Source of the DNA: Candidatus Kapaibacterium sp.
GTDB lineage: Bacteria; Bacteroidota; Ignavibacteria; Kapaibacteriales; Kapaibacteriaceae
DNA: 42,661 nt
Assembly (NCBI GenBank): GCA_018883125.1
Contig: VEQR01000021.1
Span: forward strand, 1-42,661
Direction: 5' to 3'
A program made the translations under genes and the position numbers. How positions within the stretch are numbered: the first letter of the stretch is position 1; each line of letters opens with the position of its first letter. Below, piece after piece: positions 24,901 to 33,595 of the stretch. Below the pieces are notes generated by a model. That model saw only the letters and a list, made by a program, of their open reading frames with translations. It had not been told where the DNA came from and did not search any database.

Positions 24901-26960
24901 GCTTTGCCGCCGTGATCAAGGCCAAGTTCAAGGAGTTGCAGATGCAGCTCGACGCGGAGGCACGATTCGGTTCAAAGGTCGACAACAACGTTCGGTATCG
25001 GTACTGGTATGCCAGCGCAAAGGCAATACTTCCGCCCCCTGGCATCGTATTTCTGCCCGGCTATGCCTTCTATGGATTCGGTGTTGCGGCCTGGCGCAAG
25101 GTCAACGTGAACATGCTTCCTGCGCAACCGAACATCAACGCGGTAGCAGCAGCCGGCACAACCACGACGTCAGCTACCAGCGGCGCCACGATGGTACCGG
25201 ATCGCACAGTGGCCTTTGGCTTCCGTGCAATGGCGGTTCTTGGCACGTCGCCTGATCCGAAGAAGATGAACGCTGACATCGCCCTGTTCGGACAGTTCAA
25301 CAACTCCGGAGGTATGAGCTACATCGGCCTGCAAGGTGATCTGTGGCTTCAGGCAAAGTTGCTCGAACGTGCCAACGCTCCTGTGAAGGGTACGCTGAAC
25401 ATCGTATATGATTTTACAACCAAGATCTTCGATCTGAACGCCGGTGTGATAGTCAACAAAGCGCCGATCACCGGCAACGCCAATCTGAATATTCACATCG
25501 AAGGCAAGAGTGGTATCTGGTGGGTGAAGCTTGGTGATCCGGTGAGCCGAAACGTTGTGAACGTGAACGTCTTCAACACAAACATCAGCTCAAACTCCTA
25601 CTTCATGTTCGGTAAGAACATTGCGCCACCAAGTGGATTTACGGCACGCACGAACAACGGCCTCGCATCGGTGGGGTGCTATGGAATGTCTCCGAGTGCT
25701 GCCGCTACATCAGATGCGATAGCCGGCAATGGTTTTGCCGGTGGAGCGGATCTTGGATTTGACACTGGGGACAGAAGCAAGCACCTTTTCGGACGTGTGA
25801 ACGTCAAGTGGCGCTTTGGAGGAGGTATGGAGTTTAACGCCTCCTTCCTGCGATATCCGGAAGGCTCACTCTGTGGTCAGAACGGCTACAACTGGTGGTA
25901 CTTCCGTGCGAATGCCGCTGCATGGGCTAACGCATCATGTGGTATTGAGGTCGAAAAGGGCAAGGTGTATTGTAGGGATGGCTGTTACTGGGGTCTGGCA
26001 AGTCTAAAGTTCGGTGCTTGGGCGCAGGCGGGATTTCCAAATTCTTCATGGGTCGAAGGTCAGGCCTCGGGATCCTTCGACTTTCTTTCGGGTGTCGTCA
26101 AGGGGAGCTTCAATGTCGAGTTCGACATGGGCAACAAGTGCTACCCAGCCGCTCCGGCTGCCACAACGACAACTGCGCAGGATGTGGCAGCAGAGCAGAA
26201 GAACCAGCTGGTGAAGTCCATCTCACCGGCAGTGCCTGCCGTCAACGTCGCATTAACGGAGCCGGTGACGGTGGTCTATAACTTCGTGCCCGGTGCAAGC
26301 TTCGAGCTTCAGGAGATGACGGGCGGAGCGTCGGGTAACACCATCAATCGCACGTTTCAGGTCACCTACACGGTAGGTATCGACGAGAAGGATGGGGCAA
26401 CATGGAAGCCCCTTACCCTGCAGTCAACCAAGGATGCGTTGGGTGCGTATCTGTTCCGTAAGAAGAAGAGCATCGTGCTGAATCCCGTTGTAACGCAGAT
26501 CGCAACAGCAAAGACGTCCTTCGCTGGTAAGGGTGGCGGATCGTCTCCGGCCCCTGGGAATATTTCGGTAGGGGGCTTGCAGTTCACAGCGCAGGTTGTT
26601 GCGCCCCCTTCGCCGCCGCCGAGTTCGCCGATAAAGGGCGTTGCCACACCGAAGAATCCGGGCACGTTTCTGAACGATCCGGAAAAGACGGCGCCAACGC
26701 CAACGGAGAGCGACAATTTCAGTTTCGACAATAGCGGAACGCAGAACTTTTTAACGGGAACTGCGGACTGGGAAAAGTCCAAGACGTACCGCGTCACAGT
26801 CGTCGGCACACTATGGGAGCTCGTAAGTGGAAACTGGGTGGTAGCCAGGGACCGTGCAACGAACCAGGACGTTAAGCAAACGGTGATGCAGAACTTCTCA
26901 ACGCCGATTGATCTGGTGGTGATTGAGAAGAATGCGAAGCCGATCAATTCCAACAAGTGA
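21969..26960 (+). CDS. Giant (1663-residue) secreted protein, middle gene of the surface cluster
   Basis: The ATG at 21969 is preferred because it opens a 25-residue signal peptide (MSTTLRTAALCIAMMVLCSITTFAQ) and has GGGGA upstream. The N-terminal 275 residues form a conserved-looking beta-sandwich region followed by an Fn3-like segment (ILLLPIDKAEVAFGSRPMLRWTP, QQYIWTVRATDDRGSAM). This resembles large Bacteroidota surface proteins, possibly of the TANFOR type. A Gly/Ser/Lys linker (KRSGGGDTTTFAKKSGGGG) leads to a very long beta-rich region with paired cysteines (PCGTCG, CYVTWGC). The tail has proline-rich linkers (PPSPPPSSPIKG). No T9SS domain or catalytic motif was seen. It may be a structural or adhesive surface component. 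Confidence 0.6.
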   Translation: MSTTLRTAALCIAMMVLCSITTFAQLRVSVNISSRPDPYLSNWAQRKDVVVVTVTNTGTTEVQAKFNCQINKDGSFLVRTKPELMPMMTIPIGTTQYFAEDIIPLDATTATDGLAAKTLRTGMLPAGLYEFCVSMIEPTTFVVISQPVCRNFSIRAYQAPILLLPIDKAEVAFGSRPMLRWTPVSPRAEFSVVYRVQVFEVLPGQTPINAFRVNRPILDVSDVTTTQLLWPPDFELPRSGQQYIWTVRATDDRGSAMGEPDGYATPFTFTCFQTGLRGGDEGAKRSGGGDTTTFAKKSGGGGENTGNKTKSAGTGNQGVDSALIDPNPPGQPCGTCGAAVVLTDTLAGSQPVVVNDSLVVGKFMMKVTEVTNAAPGSAAGKGEIVIPWLLARVKVTFDNIVINASRRVVAGQVSAEVDASAPQYPQQWAINQVTSWNWVKNTVAAVDQWVKANGQLVKQVNSMNTPLKLPLGFNNVKGYTICISEMKFLPTEAVMASVATLPVTKLDDTLSFGLKQLPICPEGVGKSGRLELLQDIDIRGITSSQPTFTIAAKAKTATRPGCYVTWGCDNNSDTMSLDIDIMFPRAWMTPRPDVDTTKQSIATLRGKTIDWKEWMLIGNLTPATFAGTNGLGLQIDTMTFDFSDLENAPGMTFPANYVGTQDITFNGFYAKQIKMFMPDGWRTFADSNAAPQFIAQNLIINKNGFTGTMLAANVVMFPSMNLNRLGASVDTVKVVMLNSNLTQAYMRGRMLLPVTDSTPQNAIMYKALFNNVQKTFDFSMQPQNDIEMKLFGNAKLKIEPTSTLTMALKKGRKKFLINLNGEAGWSDATLQVGSKSITLDLAPDFENMRMFFDDSLSKPFGYDAGDWSFASPQKKLAKFPITIDKVKFDQATPQGNELFRGKLGFDVVVALDSNRIGGRGSFEVIGAVEKTTPNANFKFKPKFVDFNVSKIIVFANLPAVQMNGELNFYNSDPTWGNGFAAVIKAKFKELQMQLDAEARFGSKVDNNVRYRYWYASAKAILPPPGIVFLPGYAFYGFGVAAWRKVNVNMLPAQPNINAVAAAGTTTTSATSGATMVPDRTVAFGFRAMAVLGTSPDPKKMNADIALFGQFNNSGGMSYIGLQGDLWLQAKLLERANAPVKGTLNIVYDFTTKIFDLNAGVIVNKAPITGNANLNIHIEGKSGIWWVKLGDPVSRNVVNVNVFNTNISSNSYFMFGKNIAPPSGFTARTNNGLASVGCYGMSPSAAATSDAIAGNGFAGGADLGFDTGDRSKHLFGRVNVKWRFGGGMEFNASFLRYPEGSLCGQNGYNWWYFRANAAAWANASCGIEVEKGKVYCRDGCYWGLASLKFGAWAQAGFPNSSWVEGQASGSFDFLSGVVKGSFNVEFDMGNKCYPAAPAATTTTAQDVAAEQKNQLVKSISPAVPAVNVALTEPVTVVYNFVPGASFELQEMTGGASGNTINRTFQVTYTVGIDEKDGATWKPLTLQSTKDALGAYLFRKKKSIVLNPVVTQIATAKTSFAGKGGGSSPAPGNISVGGLQFTAQVVAPPSPPPSSPIKGVATPKNPGTFLNDPEKTAPTPTESDNFSFDNSGTQNFLTGTADWEKSKTYRVTVVGTLWELVSGNWVVARDRATNQDVKQTVMQNFSTPIDLVVIEKNAKPINSNK

Positions 26961-26985
26961 TCACGTCGACAAAAGGAACATCACC

Positions 26986-29139
26986 ATGAAGACGAAGACG
27001 ATGATATCCCTACTGACGATCGTGATCGCTGTGTGCAGCGTCGTCAGTATATCACATGCCCAGACCCCTGCACAACTCGATGTGGCATTGCAGCACCGAG
27101 TGGCGGGAATCGCAAAGCGCTATGCTGATTCCGTCGTTCTGCGATGGGCACCGAGCACATCGGCACTCTGGACAAAGGCGAAGAAGTCGGGTTATCGTAT
27201 CGAGCGTGCCGAACTTCAGGGCGGGCAGGTCGGTGCTTTCGCGACTCTTTCCGATGCACCCGTCAAGCCTTGGACAACGGCCCAGTGGGAGCAGTATGCG
27301 AACGATACCAAGAGTACGGACATGGACGTTATGGGACCCGTGGCGGTGGCCGCCATGCTGTCGGAAGAGACAATGGATCCGGCGGACTATCCTACCAACG
27401 ACCCCGGTCAGCTTGATGCCTTGCGCGAAGCACGAAGTCGATTTGAAATGGCCTATGGCATGGCCGCTTTGGCCGCTGAGAGAAGTCGTGATGCTGCCAC
27501 GGGGCTGGGCATGCGGTTTGTCGATAAGTCTGCCCGCACGGGCGTTGCGTATCGCTATCGAATTACGCTCCTTGGTGACACGAAGCCATACCGAGTGGAC
27601 CCCGCACTGATCGACGTCGGGCCCGAGCCAACGCGTGTAACGTTCGACAATGCTGGTTTGTCTGTTGATGAGTTCGATGGATCGGTGCTGATCAAATGGA
27701 ACAACTCAACCGGTCACTCCACGTTTGACGTGTATCGTTCGACGGATGGACAGAACTTCAGTAAGCTGACGCAATCACCGATGCTCACGCTCAACAGTGG
27801 CAACGGCCCTGCATCTAACAGCTTCCTCGATTCGAACCTTATCAACTACCGCACATACACCTACAAGGTCGTTGGTAATAATGCCTTCGCCGAGACCGAT
27901 GTGATCGGCATTCTCAAGGCAACGCCGCGGGACATCACGCCCCCTGCCATGCCTATCGGTGTGAAGGCTATCCATGAAGGCGTTCGCGACGTGGTCATAA
28001 CCTGGGAGATGGCCGAGCCGGTGAGCCCGGACCTTGCCGGATTTCTCATCATGCGCGATACGGCAATCGACGGGACATTCGACCGCGCGATCGTGGATAA
28101 GCCCCTTGAAAAGGGGGCTCGCACGTTCCGCGACGAAAACGTGATTCTTGGTGGTACCTACTACTACCAGGTCGTGGCCGTCGATACTGCCCGCAATGCC
28201 GTCCGATCATATCCTGCCTATGTGGCGTTTGCCGATAGTGTGCCACCATCGCCGGGCGTGCTTGTCTCCGGCCAAATGGACACCAACGGCGTGGTGCGGA
28301 TTGTTGTGCGGCATCCGTCAGACCGGGACCTTATGGGTTATCGTCTTCTTCATGCGAATGATCCGTCGCACGAGTTCACCGTACGACGTGATCTGTTTCA
28401 TGAGGATTCGGCATTCGATCGTACGGATACGATCATCGTTGATACGCTTGCAGTGCGGACGCTGACGAAGAACGCGTACTATCAGGTGGTGGCTCTCGAT
28501 TACCATTACAACGAAGCAGCTGTGAGTAATACGCTTGTTGTGCCCCGTCCCGATATCATTGCACCCGTTGCGCCGGTGATCAGGGATTACGTTGTGACTG
28601 ACACCACCATTGCTCTTGATATTGTACCGAGCTCCAGCCGCGACGTCCGCAACCATGTGGTGCTGCGTCGGCTATTGGATGCGCAGAACCCCGATCGTAT
28701 AACATGGGACTCACTGCAGCGGACTGGCAGGCGAGACAGTGTTGTTGAAGATCGTTCGCCGGCACGTTCCAAAACGTATCAGTACGCCGTCGTTGCCTAC
28801 GACAGCGCCGGCAATAAGTCGCCCCTTTCCAATGTTGTATCGATCACACGTGTCGACAACATGATGCGTGCGCCCGTGAGGGATCTGTCGGCCACGTATG
28901 ATTCCACAGCAAAGCGCACAACGTTGCGGTGGACGTATGAGGCACTCGATGAACCACACAGTTTTGTGGTGTACAAGCGCAGCGGATCAGGGATGCAGTC
29001 GTATGCACTCATCAAGGATTCATCACGGCGCGAGTATATCGACGCTGGAGCCGGTCGCAAAGATGAAGTGTACGCGATCAAGGTCGTCTGCACATCGGGT
29101 GCTGAGTCGCCCCTTAGTCAGCCTACAACATCACGCTGA
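26986..29139 (+). CDS. Secreted Fn3-like repeat protein, third gene of the surface cluster
   Basis: The ATG at 26986 has an AAAGGA ribosome site and opens a signal peptide (MKTKTMISLLTIVIAVCSVVSISHAQ); the track start at 26923 overlaps the upstream gene. Several fibronectin type III-like modules follow, recognisable by repeated strands such as DGSVLIKWNNSTGHSTFDVYRS, DVVITWEMAEPVSPDLAGFLI, GGTYYYQVVAVDTARN and TYQYAVVAYDSAGNKSPLSN. The N-terminal 220 residues are less typical and contain a helical stretch. No sorting domain is visible at the C-terminus. The gene is 25 bases downstream of the giant gene, so the three form one likely operon. Fn3 arrays usually serve as spacers or binding modules. 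Confidence 0.7.
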   Translation: MKTKTMISLLTIVIAVCSVVSISHAQTPAQLDVALQHRVAGIAKRYADSVVLRWAPSTSALWTKAKKSGYRIERAELQGGQVGAFATLSDAPVKPWTTAQWEQYANDTKSTDMDVMGPVAVAAMLSEETMDPADYPTNDPGQLDALREARSRFEMAYGMAALAAERSRDAATGLGMRFVDKSARTGVAYRYRITLLGDTKPYRVDPALIDVGPEPTRVTFDNAGLSVDEFDGSVLIKWNNSTGHSTFDVYRSTDGQNFSKLTQSPMLTLNSGNGPASNSFLDSNLINYRTYTYKVVGNNAFAETDVIGILKATPRDITPPAMPIGVKAIHEGVRDVVITWEMAEPVSPDLAGFLIMRDTAIDGTFDRAIVDKPLEKGARTFRDENVILGGTYYYQVVAVDTARNAVRSYPAYVAFADSVPPSPGVLVSGQMDTNGVVRIVVRHPSDRDLMGYRLLHANDPSHEFTVRRDLFHEDSAFDRTDTIIVDTLAVRTLTKNAYYQVVALDYHYNEAAVSNTLVVPRPDIIAPVAPVIRDYVVTDTTIALDIVPSSSRDVRNHVVLRRLLDAQNPDRITWDSLQRTGRRDSVVEDRSPARSKTYQYAVVAYDSAGNKSPLSNVVSITRVDNMMRAPVRDLSATYDSTAKRTTLRWTYEALDEPHSFVVYKRSGSGMQSYALIKDSSRREYIDAGAGRKDEVYAIKVVCTSGAESPLSQPTTSR

Positions 29140-29147
29140 GAAGAGAC

Positions 29148-29822
29148 TTAGCGCCGGTCGGCAAATGTGAGTACAACAACATATCCTGTGCCGAGAATGG
29201 GGTGGTTTTTGCAGGGGGCTCCCCCGACTCCTACCGACCGGAATTCGGGGTCGAAGAGCGTTCTGCGATGACCTCGGTCGGGTACATCCGGGTCGAACAG
29301 GAGTCTCAGGATCACCGTAGAGGCATTCGCACTCAGATGATCGATGCATTCAGCGAAGGAAGTGACATCGGGACACGCATTTCGGACGCGTTGGGTAAGC
29401 GTTGCACCAGCTGATGAGGTGTGTCGCACGCGTCCCGGATTGCTGGATACGTCCACAGCGTGCAATGATGCCACGCGCTGTAGGCACGTGCTTCTTGACA
29501 CAGCACAGGCAGCCGACACGGTATCAAGAAAAATTCGCACCTCCTGCAGCAATGAAGCACCTTCTGAACCCAGTAGATGCTGAAGCATACGTGGTGGACG
29601 TCCCACCTCAAGCCACAGAATCATCGTATCGATGAGCCTGGCCCAGGATTGAGGCGACGTACGGAGTGAGTTGAGCACGCCAATGATGCTCTGCTCATCG
29701 GCTTGGGAGTGTTCAATAAATCGATCGGGTTGAAACCACGAACGAAGTTCGTCTGCCTGCCCTTGGGCGCTAACCTTGATGGTGAAAATGATGAGTACGG
29801 CAAGGACGCGATATGTGCACAT
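29148..29822 (-). CDS. Secreted CAP-domain (SCP/PR-1-like) protein
   Basis: The ATG at 29822 opens a signal peptide (MCTYRVLAVLIIFTIKVSAQ); the track start at 30080 would run through the neighbouring kinase gene. The 224-residue product shows the CAP-fold hallmarks of bacterial members: an N-terminal helix (IIGVLNSLRTSPQSWARLI), a His in LQRVASLHAVDVSS, the RHTSSAGATLTQRV segment, and VPDRGHRRTLFDPEFRSVGVG, which is the strongest match. CAP proteins are extracellular and bind lipids or divalent metals; their bacterial role is not settled. Its stop lies 8 bases from the stop of the Fn3 gene, so the two converge. It diverges from the sensor kinase gene. Confidence 0.8.
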   Translation of the reverse strand: MCTYRVLAVLIIFTIKVSAQGQADELRSWFQPDRFIEHSQADEQSIIGVLNSLRTSPQSWARLIDTMILWLEVGRPPRMLQHLLGSEGASLLQEVRIFLDTVSAACAVSRSTCLQRVASLHAVDVSSNPGRVRHTSSAGATLTQRVRNACPDVTSFAECIDHLSANASTVILRLLFDPDVPDRGHRRTLFDPEFRSVGVGGAPCKNHPILGTGYVVVLTFADRR

Positions 29823-29937
29823 GGTCTGAGCTCCGAAAACGGGATGGCCATGACGCGCCTCTTCAATACCCAGTGCGTCAGATGTGAGCGTTTGATGAGT
29901 TTGCCGTAGCAGGTGTGCGTGAGCTGGGTGATGATGG

Positions 29938-29945
29938 TAGTTTTG
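29938..29945 (+). promoter_or_regulatory. TAnnTTTG -7 box for the sensor kinase gene
   Basis: TAGTTTTG matches the Bacteroidota -7 consensus and ends 9 bases before the kinase ATG at 29955. A correctly spaced -33 TTG is not evident. The predicted leader is very short. Confidence 0.4.
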
Positions 29946-29954
29946 GACACAACT

Positions 29955-32762
29955 ATGACACGACGGATTCTCAGCCTTGCTTTTTTCGCTATCACGATGC
30001 AGATGTTCCTGCAAGCGGCGGAGCAGTTTCAGTTTCGTCGAATCAGCCTTGATCAGGGCCTTCCACAGATGGACGTCCACTCCATTACACAGTCAACCGA
30101 TGGATTCATCTGGCTTGGCACTCAGGACGGACTCTGCAGATATGATGGTCAGCGATTGGACGTGTATCGAGGCGCAGGTATGGGGAACGGGCAGCTTGTT
30201 TCAAGTCACATTCGGTATTTGACGCGCGGCAGCAGAGGCGACGTAGATCTTGTGTCGGGGAACACCTGGATGCGCTACAGGGCCGCCAGCGACGACTTTG
30301 TTCAAATTCCGAAGCCGCCCAATGTCTCGGTAAATGACCCCTCGGATTCGTATTACACGCCTCATCAGATCACCGTGCGTTTCACCGATTCCCATGGTCG
30401 CCGATGGAACGGAACGCGTTCCAGCGGTGCATACATGCACGACCCGGAAACTGGCCGCAACCTGCATTTCGCAATGAATGCCCCTTCATCAGCCCGACTG
30501 CTTTCGAACGAGATATGGTCGATCGCCGAGGATGCCTTGGGCCGAGTATGGCTAGGAACATACGGTGGCGGTGTTTCGATCATAGATGGCGATAAGGTTA
30601 TACAGACACTGCTATACGATGCGGATGATCCAAAGTCCATTGCGGGAAACATCATTCGGTCGATCTATCGAGATGACGCAGGTGTGATGTGGGTTGGAAC
30701 CTTCGGTGGAGGGGTTTGCTCATGGGATCCTTCGGGGAGTCTGTTTCAAACCTTTCGGCTTAAGCACCATACAAACTTGTACGAAGACGAATATGTGCGC
30801 GCATTTGCAGTCGATAGCAAAGACCAGCTATACGTGAGCACACGAGCTGGTATCGTGGTAATGGATAAAGATCGCCGACAACAGCGCACACTTCTGTCGT
30901 TGGCTACTACCAGCACATCGCTAGATCTTGTCCGGGCACTGTATGTCGATCGGTTCGATAACGTTTGGTTCGGTACCGAGAGAAGAGGTGTCGGAATCAT
31001 TCGAGCCGGCACTTCCAGAGTTACGTGGCTGAATGGTCCACAATGGAGGCCCGATATACGTTGCAGCAATGTATTCTCTATTACTGAGGTTGGCACGGAT
31101 ACGCTCATCATTGGTACAGGGTACTCGATTGCCATTGTTCATCCAACCAAGCGAGAGCCGGTGTGGTACAGAGGACCAGTTGCTGATCGGCCGAAGTCCA
31201 TTCTGAAAGCGGTAACTAGCATATTCACAATCGCCGAGACAGGGGAACTCCTCATTTCCTCGGAGCTTGGTCTCTTGAGAGGTAGTCTGAAGCGCGGCTT
31301 TTCGTTCATCAAGTGTCCTGATACCAATGCCATTCGGCCGAATATTGATGTAATGCGGGCAGCCAACCGACGAGGTGACACGCTCTATGTTGGTACGTGG
31401 GGGGGAGGAATCCGAATCTTTCATCTCCCCTCATGGCGTGAGACGGTTGTTGACAGCCGGCATGGACTTCCAAGTAACACGATCTATGCCGCGATCCCCC
31501 TTGATGACGGCGGGTGGATAGCATCTTCAAATGCCGGAATTATCTACTGGCGTAATCTTAATGCTTTCATCAGCTACGGGGTAGATCAGGGGGCTCAATC
31601 GAACGAGTTCAATACTGGTGCATTTATGAAGTTGCGAGATGGGACGATACTTCTTGGTGGGGTCTCGGGCTTCAATGTGATACCGAAAAAGTTCACGTCG
31701 ATGGATGTGCCTCCACCCAAGAATTACATCCATTCGATTACGATGAACGGGGCCCCGATTTCCATTCGAGGATGGAGACCAGAACATGGGGTGATGTCTG
31801 GACCGGGACCGAAGAATATCACAATCTCGTTCAGCAGCATTGCAACTTCCCGTCCGAGTTCGGTTTCGTACCGCGTGCGGTTACTTCCGGTAGATACGAA
31901 TTGGAGTTATGTCCAGTCGCCAACGGTAACATATCTACAGATGCCATCAGGGCAGTATACCGTGGAGATCGAGTCTGCGTTCCGAGGAGGTTCATGGGGT
32001 GCTCGACTTTCCATGCCGATTGACATTGAAACCGTCATCTGGGAAACCCGATGGTTTTTCGTGGCGTCGATGCTGCTCATCGTTAGCGTCCCAATTGCGG
32101 CAAGCCGGGTTCTCAACCGTCTTCGCCAACGACGTACAATGGAACGAGAAGATCTCCTGCGGCAGGAACGGGAGCGTATTGCCCGAGATCTTCATGACGA
32201 CGTCGGTGCAGGACTCACGCGTATCGTCGTTATCGCCGACTCACTCGGCAGCAAGGATGCTATCGAAAGAGGGGATGTCTCGCGGATCTCGGAGATGGCA
32301 CGAACGGCCATTGAAAGTGTCCGTTCTATTGTGTGGGTTGTAAAGTCCACAGATACGTCATTGAAGAACACAGTCTATTTCATTCGGGACAAGATGGGTG
32401 AGATGCTCGCTGACCGTGGGGTAGACTTTGTTTTTCAGGGACCTCGAGAGTGGCCCGAAGTGTCGTTGTCCATCATCGCCCGAAGGAACATTGTTCTCTC
32501 GTGTCAGGAAGTGGCCACTAATATTCTGCGGCACAGCCATGCAACGTCCGTTGTGTATTCCGTAGCCACCTCGGGAACAAGAGTATCGATCATCATCGAG
32601 GACAATGGGCTGGGAATCAGTTTCGACGGGTTGTCCTATTCGAATGGTCTCGATAACATACGGGTGCGAACGAGAGAGCTTGATGGAACGTGCGAGATCG
32701 TTCGATTGGAGTCCGGTGGCACGCGAGTGTCGTTTCACTTCAACTTGCAATTCGGGGGCTGA
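29955..32762 (+). CDS. Propeller-type sensor histidine kinase (Reg_prop/Y_Y_Y, HisKA_3)
   Basis: The start at 29955 (MTRRILSLAFFAITMQMFLQAAEQ) gives a signal sequence. Residues of about 25-590 hold two-component-regulator propeller blades (SITQSTDGFIWLGTQDGLCRYDG, SIAEDALGRVWLGTYGGGVSI, SIYRDDAGVMWVGTFGGGV), followed by a Y_Y_Y-type beta domain and one membrane helix (WFFVASMLLIVSVPIAAS). The cytoplasmic part has a NarL-type dimerisation domain with phospho-acceptor His747 in RERIARDLHDDVGAGLTRI, and a HATPase domain (EVATNILRHSHAT, IEDNGLGIS). It should sense a periplasmic ligand and phosphorylate the response regulator encoded 115 bases downstream. The architecture resembles Bacteroidota glycan sensors, but with no fused regulator. 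The ligand is unknown. Confidence 0.93.
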   Translation: MTRRILSLAFFAITMQMFLQAAEQFQFRRISLDQGLPQMDVHSITQSTDGFIWLGTQDGLCRYDGQRLDVYRGAGMGNGQLVSSHIRYLTRGSRGDVDLVSGNTWMRYRAASDDFVQIPKPPNVSVNDPSDSYYTPHQITVRFTDSHGRRWNGTRSSGAYMHDPETGRNLHFAMNAPSSARLLSNEIWSIAEDALGRVWLGTYGGGVSIIDGDKVIQTLLYDADDPKSIAGNIIRSIYRDDAGVMWVGTFGGGVCSWDPSGSLFQTFRLKHHTNLYEDEYVRAFAVDSKDQLYVSTRAGIVVMDKDRRQQRTLLSLATTSTSLDLVRALYVDRFDNVWFGTERRGVGIIRAGTSRVTWLNGPQWRPDIRCSNVFSITEVGTDTLIIGTGYSIAIVHPTKREPVWYRGPVADRPKSILKAVTSIFTIAETGELLISSELGLLRGSLKRGFSFIKCPDTNAIRPNIDVMRAANRRGDTLYVGTWGGGIRIFHLPSWRETVVDSRHGLPSNTIYAAIPLDDGGWIASSNAGIIYWRNLNAFISYGVDQGAQSNEFNTGAFMKLRDGTILLGGVSGFNVIPKKFTSMDVPPPKNYIHSITMNGAPISIRGWRPEHGVMSGPGPKNITISFSSIATSRPSSVSYRVRLLPVDTNWSYVQSPTVTYLQMPSGQYTVEIESAFRGGSWGARLSMPIDIETVIWETRWFFVASMLLIVSVPIAASRVLNRLRQRRTMEREDLLRQERERIARDLHDDVGAGLTRIVVIADSLGSKDAIERGDVSRISEMARTAIESVRSIVWVVKSTDTSLKNTVYFIRDKMGEMLADRGVDFVFQGPREWPEVSLSIIARRNIVLSCQEVATNILRHSHATSVVYSVATSGTRVSIIIEDNGLGISFDGLSYSNGLDNIRVRTRELDGTCEIVRLESGGTRVSFHFNLQFGG

Positions 32763-32877
32763 CGCGGTAGAAACCACTGAAATACTGCATAAGCCATCTT
32801 GTGCATGTTTCGACGCGTAACCATTTTGCTCGCGGACTCGCATCCTTCTTTTTCAACCCAGGCAGTACCTACGTTCA

Positions 32878-33519
32878 ATGTCCGATCACAAGATTCGCAT
32901 CGCTATCGTCGAAGACGACACGGTCGTTCGGTCCGCCCTCGCAACAAACATCAACTCGGATTCGCGATTTGAGTGCCGCTATGCGATGGCAAGCATCGAA
33001 CAGCTGCTTGGCGCACCGGCTCTTTCTGATGTCGATGTGTTCCTACTCGACATTCAGCTTCCCGGCATGACGGGTATAGAAGGGATCGAATTCATCCGGC
33101 AACGAAACACCAGCGGTCAGGTTCTGATGCTGACGAACTTCGAGGACAACGAGCGCATTCGCCTTTCTGTTCTTGGTGGGGCTCGTGGTTACCTTCTCAA
33201 AACCACACCAACGCACAAGCTGCTCGACGCACTGCAGGAGATTCATGAAGGGGGCGCCCCGATGACGAGTCACGTGGCGCGGATTATCCTGGAATACATG
33301 GCTCAACTGCCGAAGCCATCCAAACTGGATGATCTCACGGAGCGTGAGATGGATGTTCTGCAGCTGATCTCCGACCGGCGTCAGTATCGGGAGATCGCCG
33401 ACACATTGTTCATCAGTCTTGATACGGTCCGCACGCACGTACGAAACATCTACGCCAAGCTCAACGTCCACAAGCGCCGCGAAGCCGAGAGAATCTATCG
33501 GCAAGGAATGCGCCGATAA
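32878..33519 (+). CDS. NarL/LuxR-family response regulator, partner of the sensor kinase
   Basis: The 213-residue protein has an N-terminal receiver domain with the acidic pair in IAIVEDD, the phospho-acceptor Asp58 in VFLLDIQLPGMTG, the switch Thr in VLMLTNFED and the conserved Lys in GYLLKTTP. A linker leads to a GerE/LuxR-type helix-turn-helix (LTEREMDVLQLISDRRQYREIADTLFISLDTVRTHVRNIYAKLNV). HisKA_3 kinases pair with NarL-type regulators, so the gene immediately upstream is the likely partner. The target promoters cannot be read from the window. Likely candidates are the divergent CAP-protein gene or the kinase operon itself. Confidence 0.95.
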   Translation: MSDHKIRIAIVEDDTVVRSALATNINSDSRFECRYAMASIEQLLGAPALSDVDVFLLDIQLPGMTGIEGIEFIRQRNTSGQVLMLTNFEDNERIRLSVLGGARGYLLKTTPTHKLLDALQEIHEGGAPMTSHVARIILEYMAQLPKPSKLDDLTEREMDVLQLISDRRQYREIADTLFISLDTVRTHVRNIYAKLNVHKRREAERIYRQGMRR

Positions 33520-33530
33520 GCTGACCAGAT

Positions 33531-33558
33531 AAAAAAAGCGCTCCACAAGGGAGCGCTT
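33531..33558 (-). terminator. Intrinsic terminator for the small barrel gene
   Basis: On the minus strand AAGCGCTCC pairs with GGAGCGCTT (9 bp, 5-base loop) and is followed by seven Ts (33531-33537 as As on the plus strand). It lies 38 bases past the stop of the barrel gene. It may also act as a roadblock for the converging response-regulator transcript. Confidence 0.85.
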
Positions 33559-33595
33559 GGTTCACATTCTGTGATAAGGCTTGTTGTCCGATTGC

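Noticed and set aside
29823-30080. N-terminal extension of the CAP-domain protein to 310 residues
   Set aside because: It would overlap the kinase gene antisense and bury a good signal peptide that begins at 29822.
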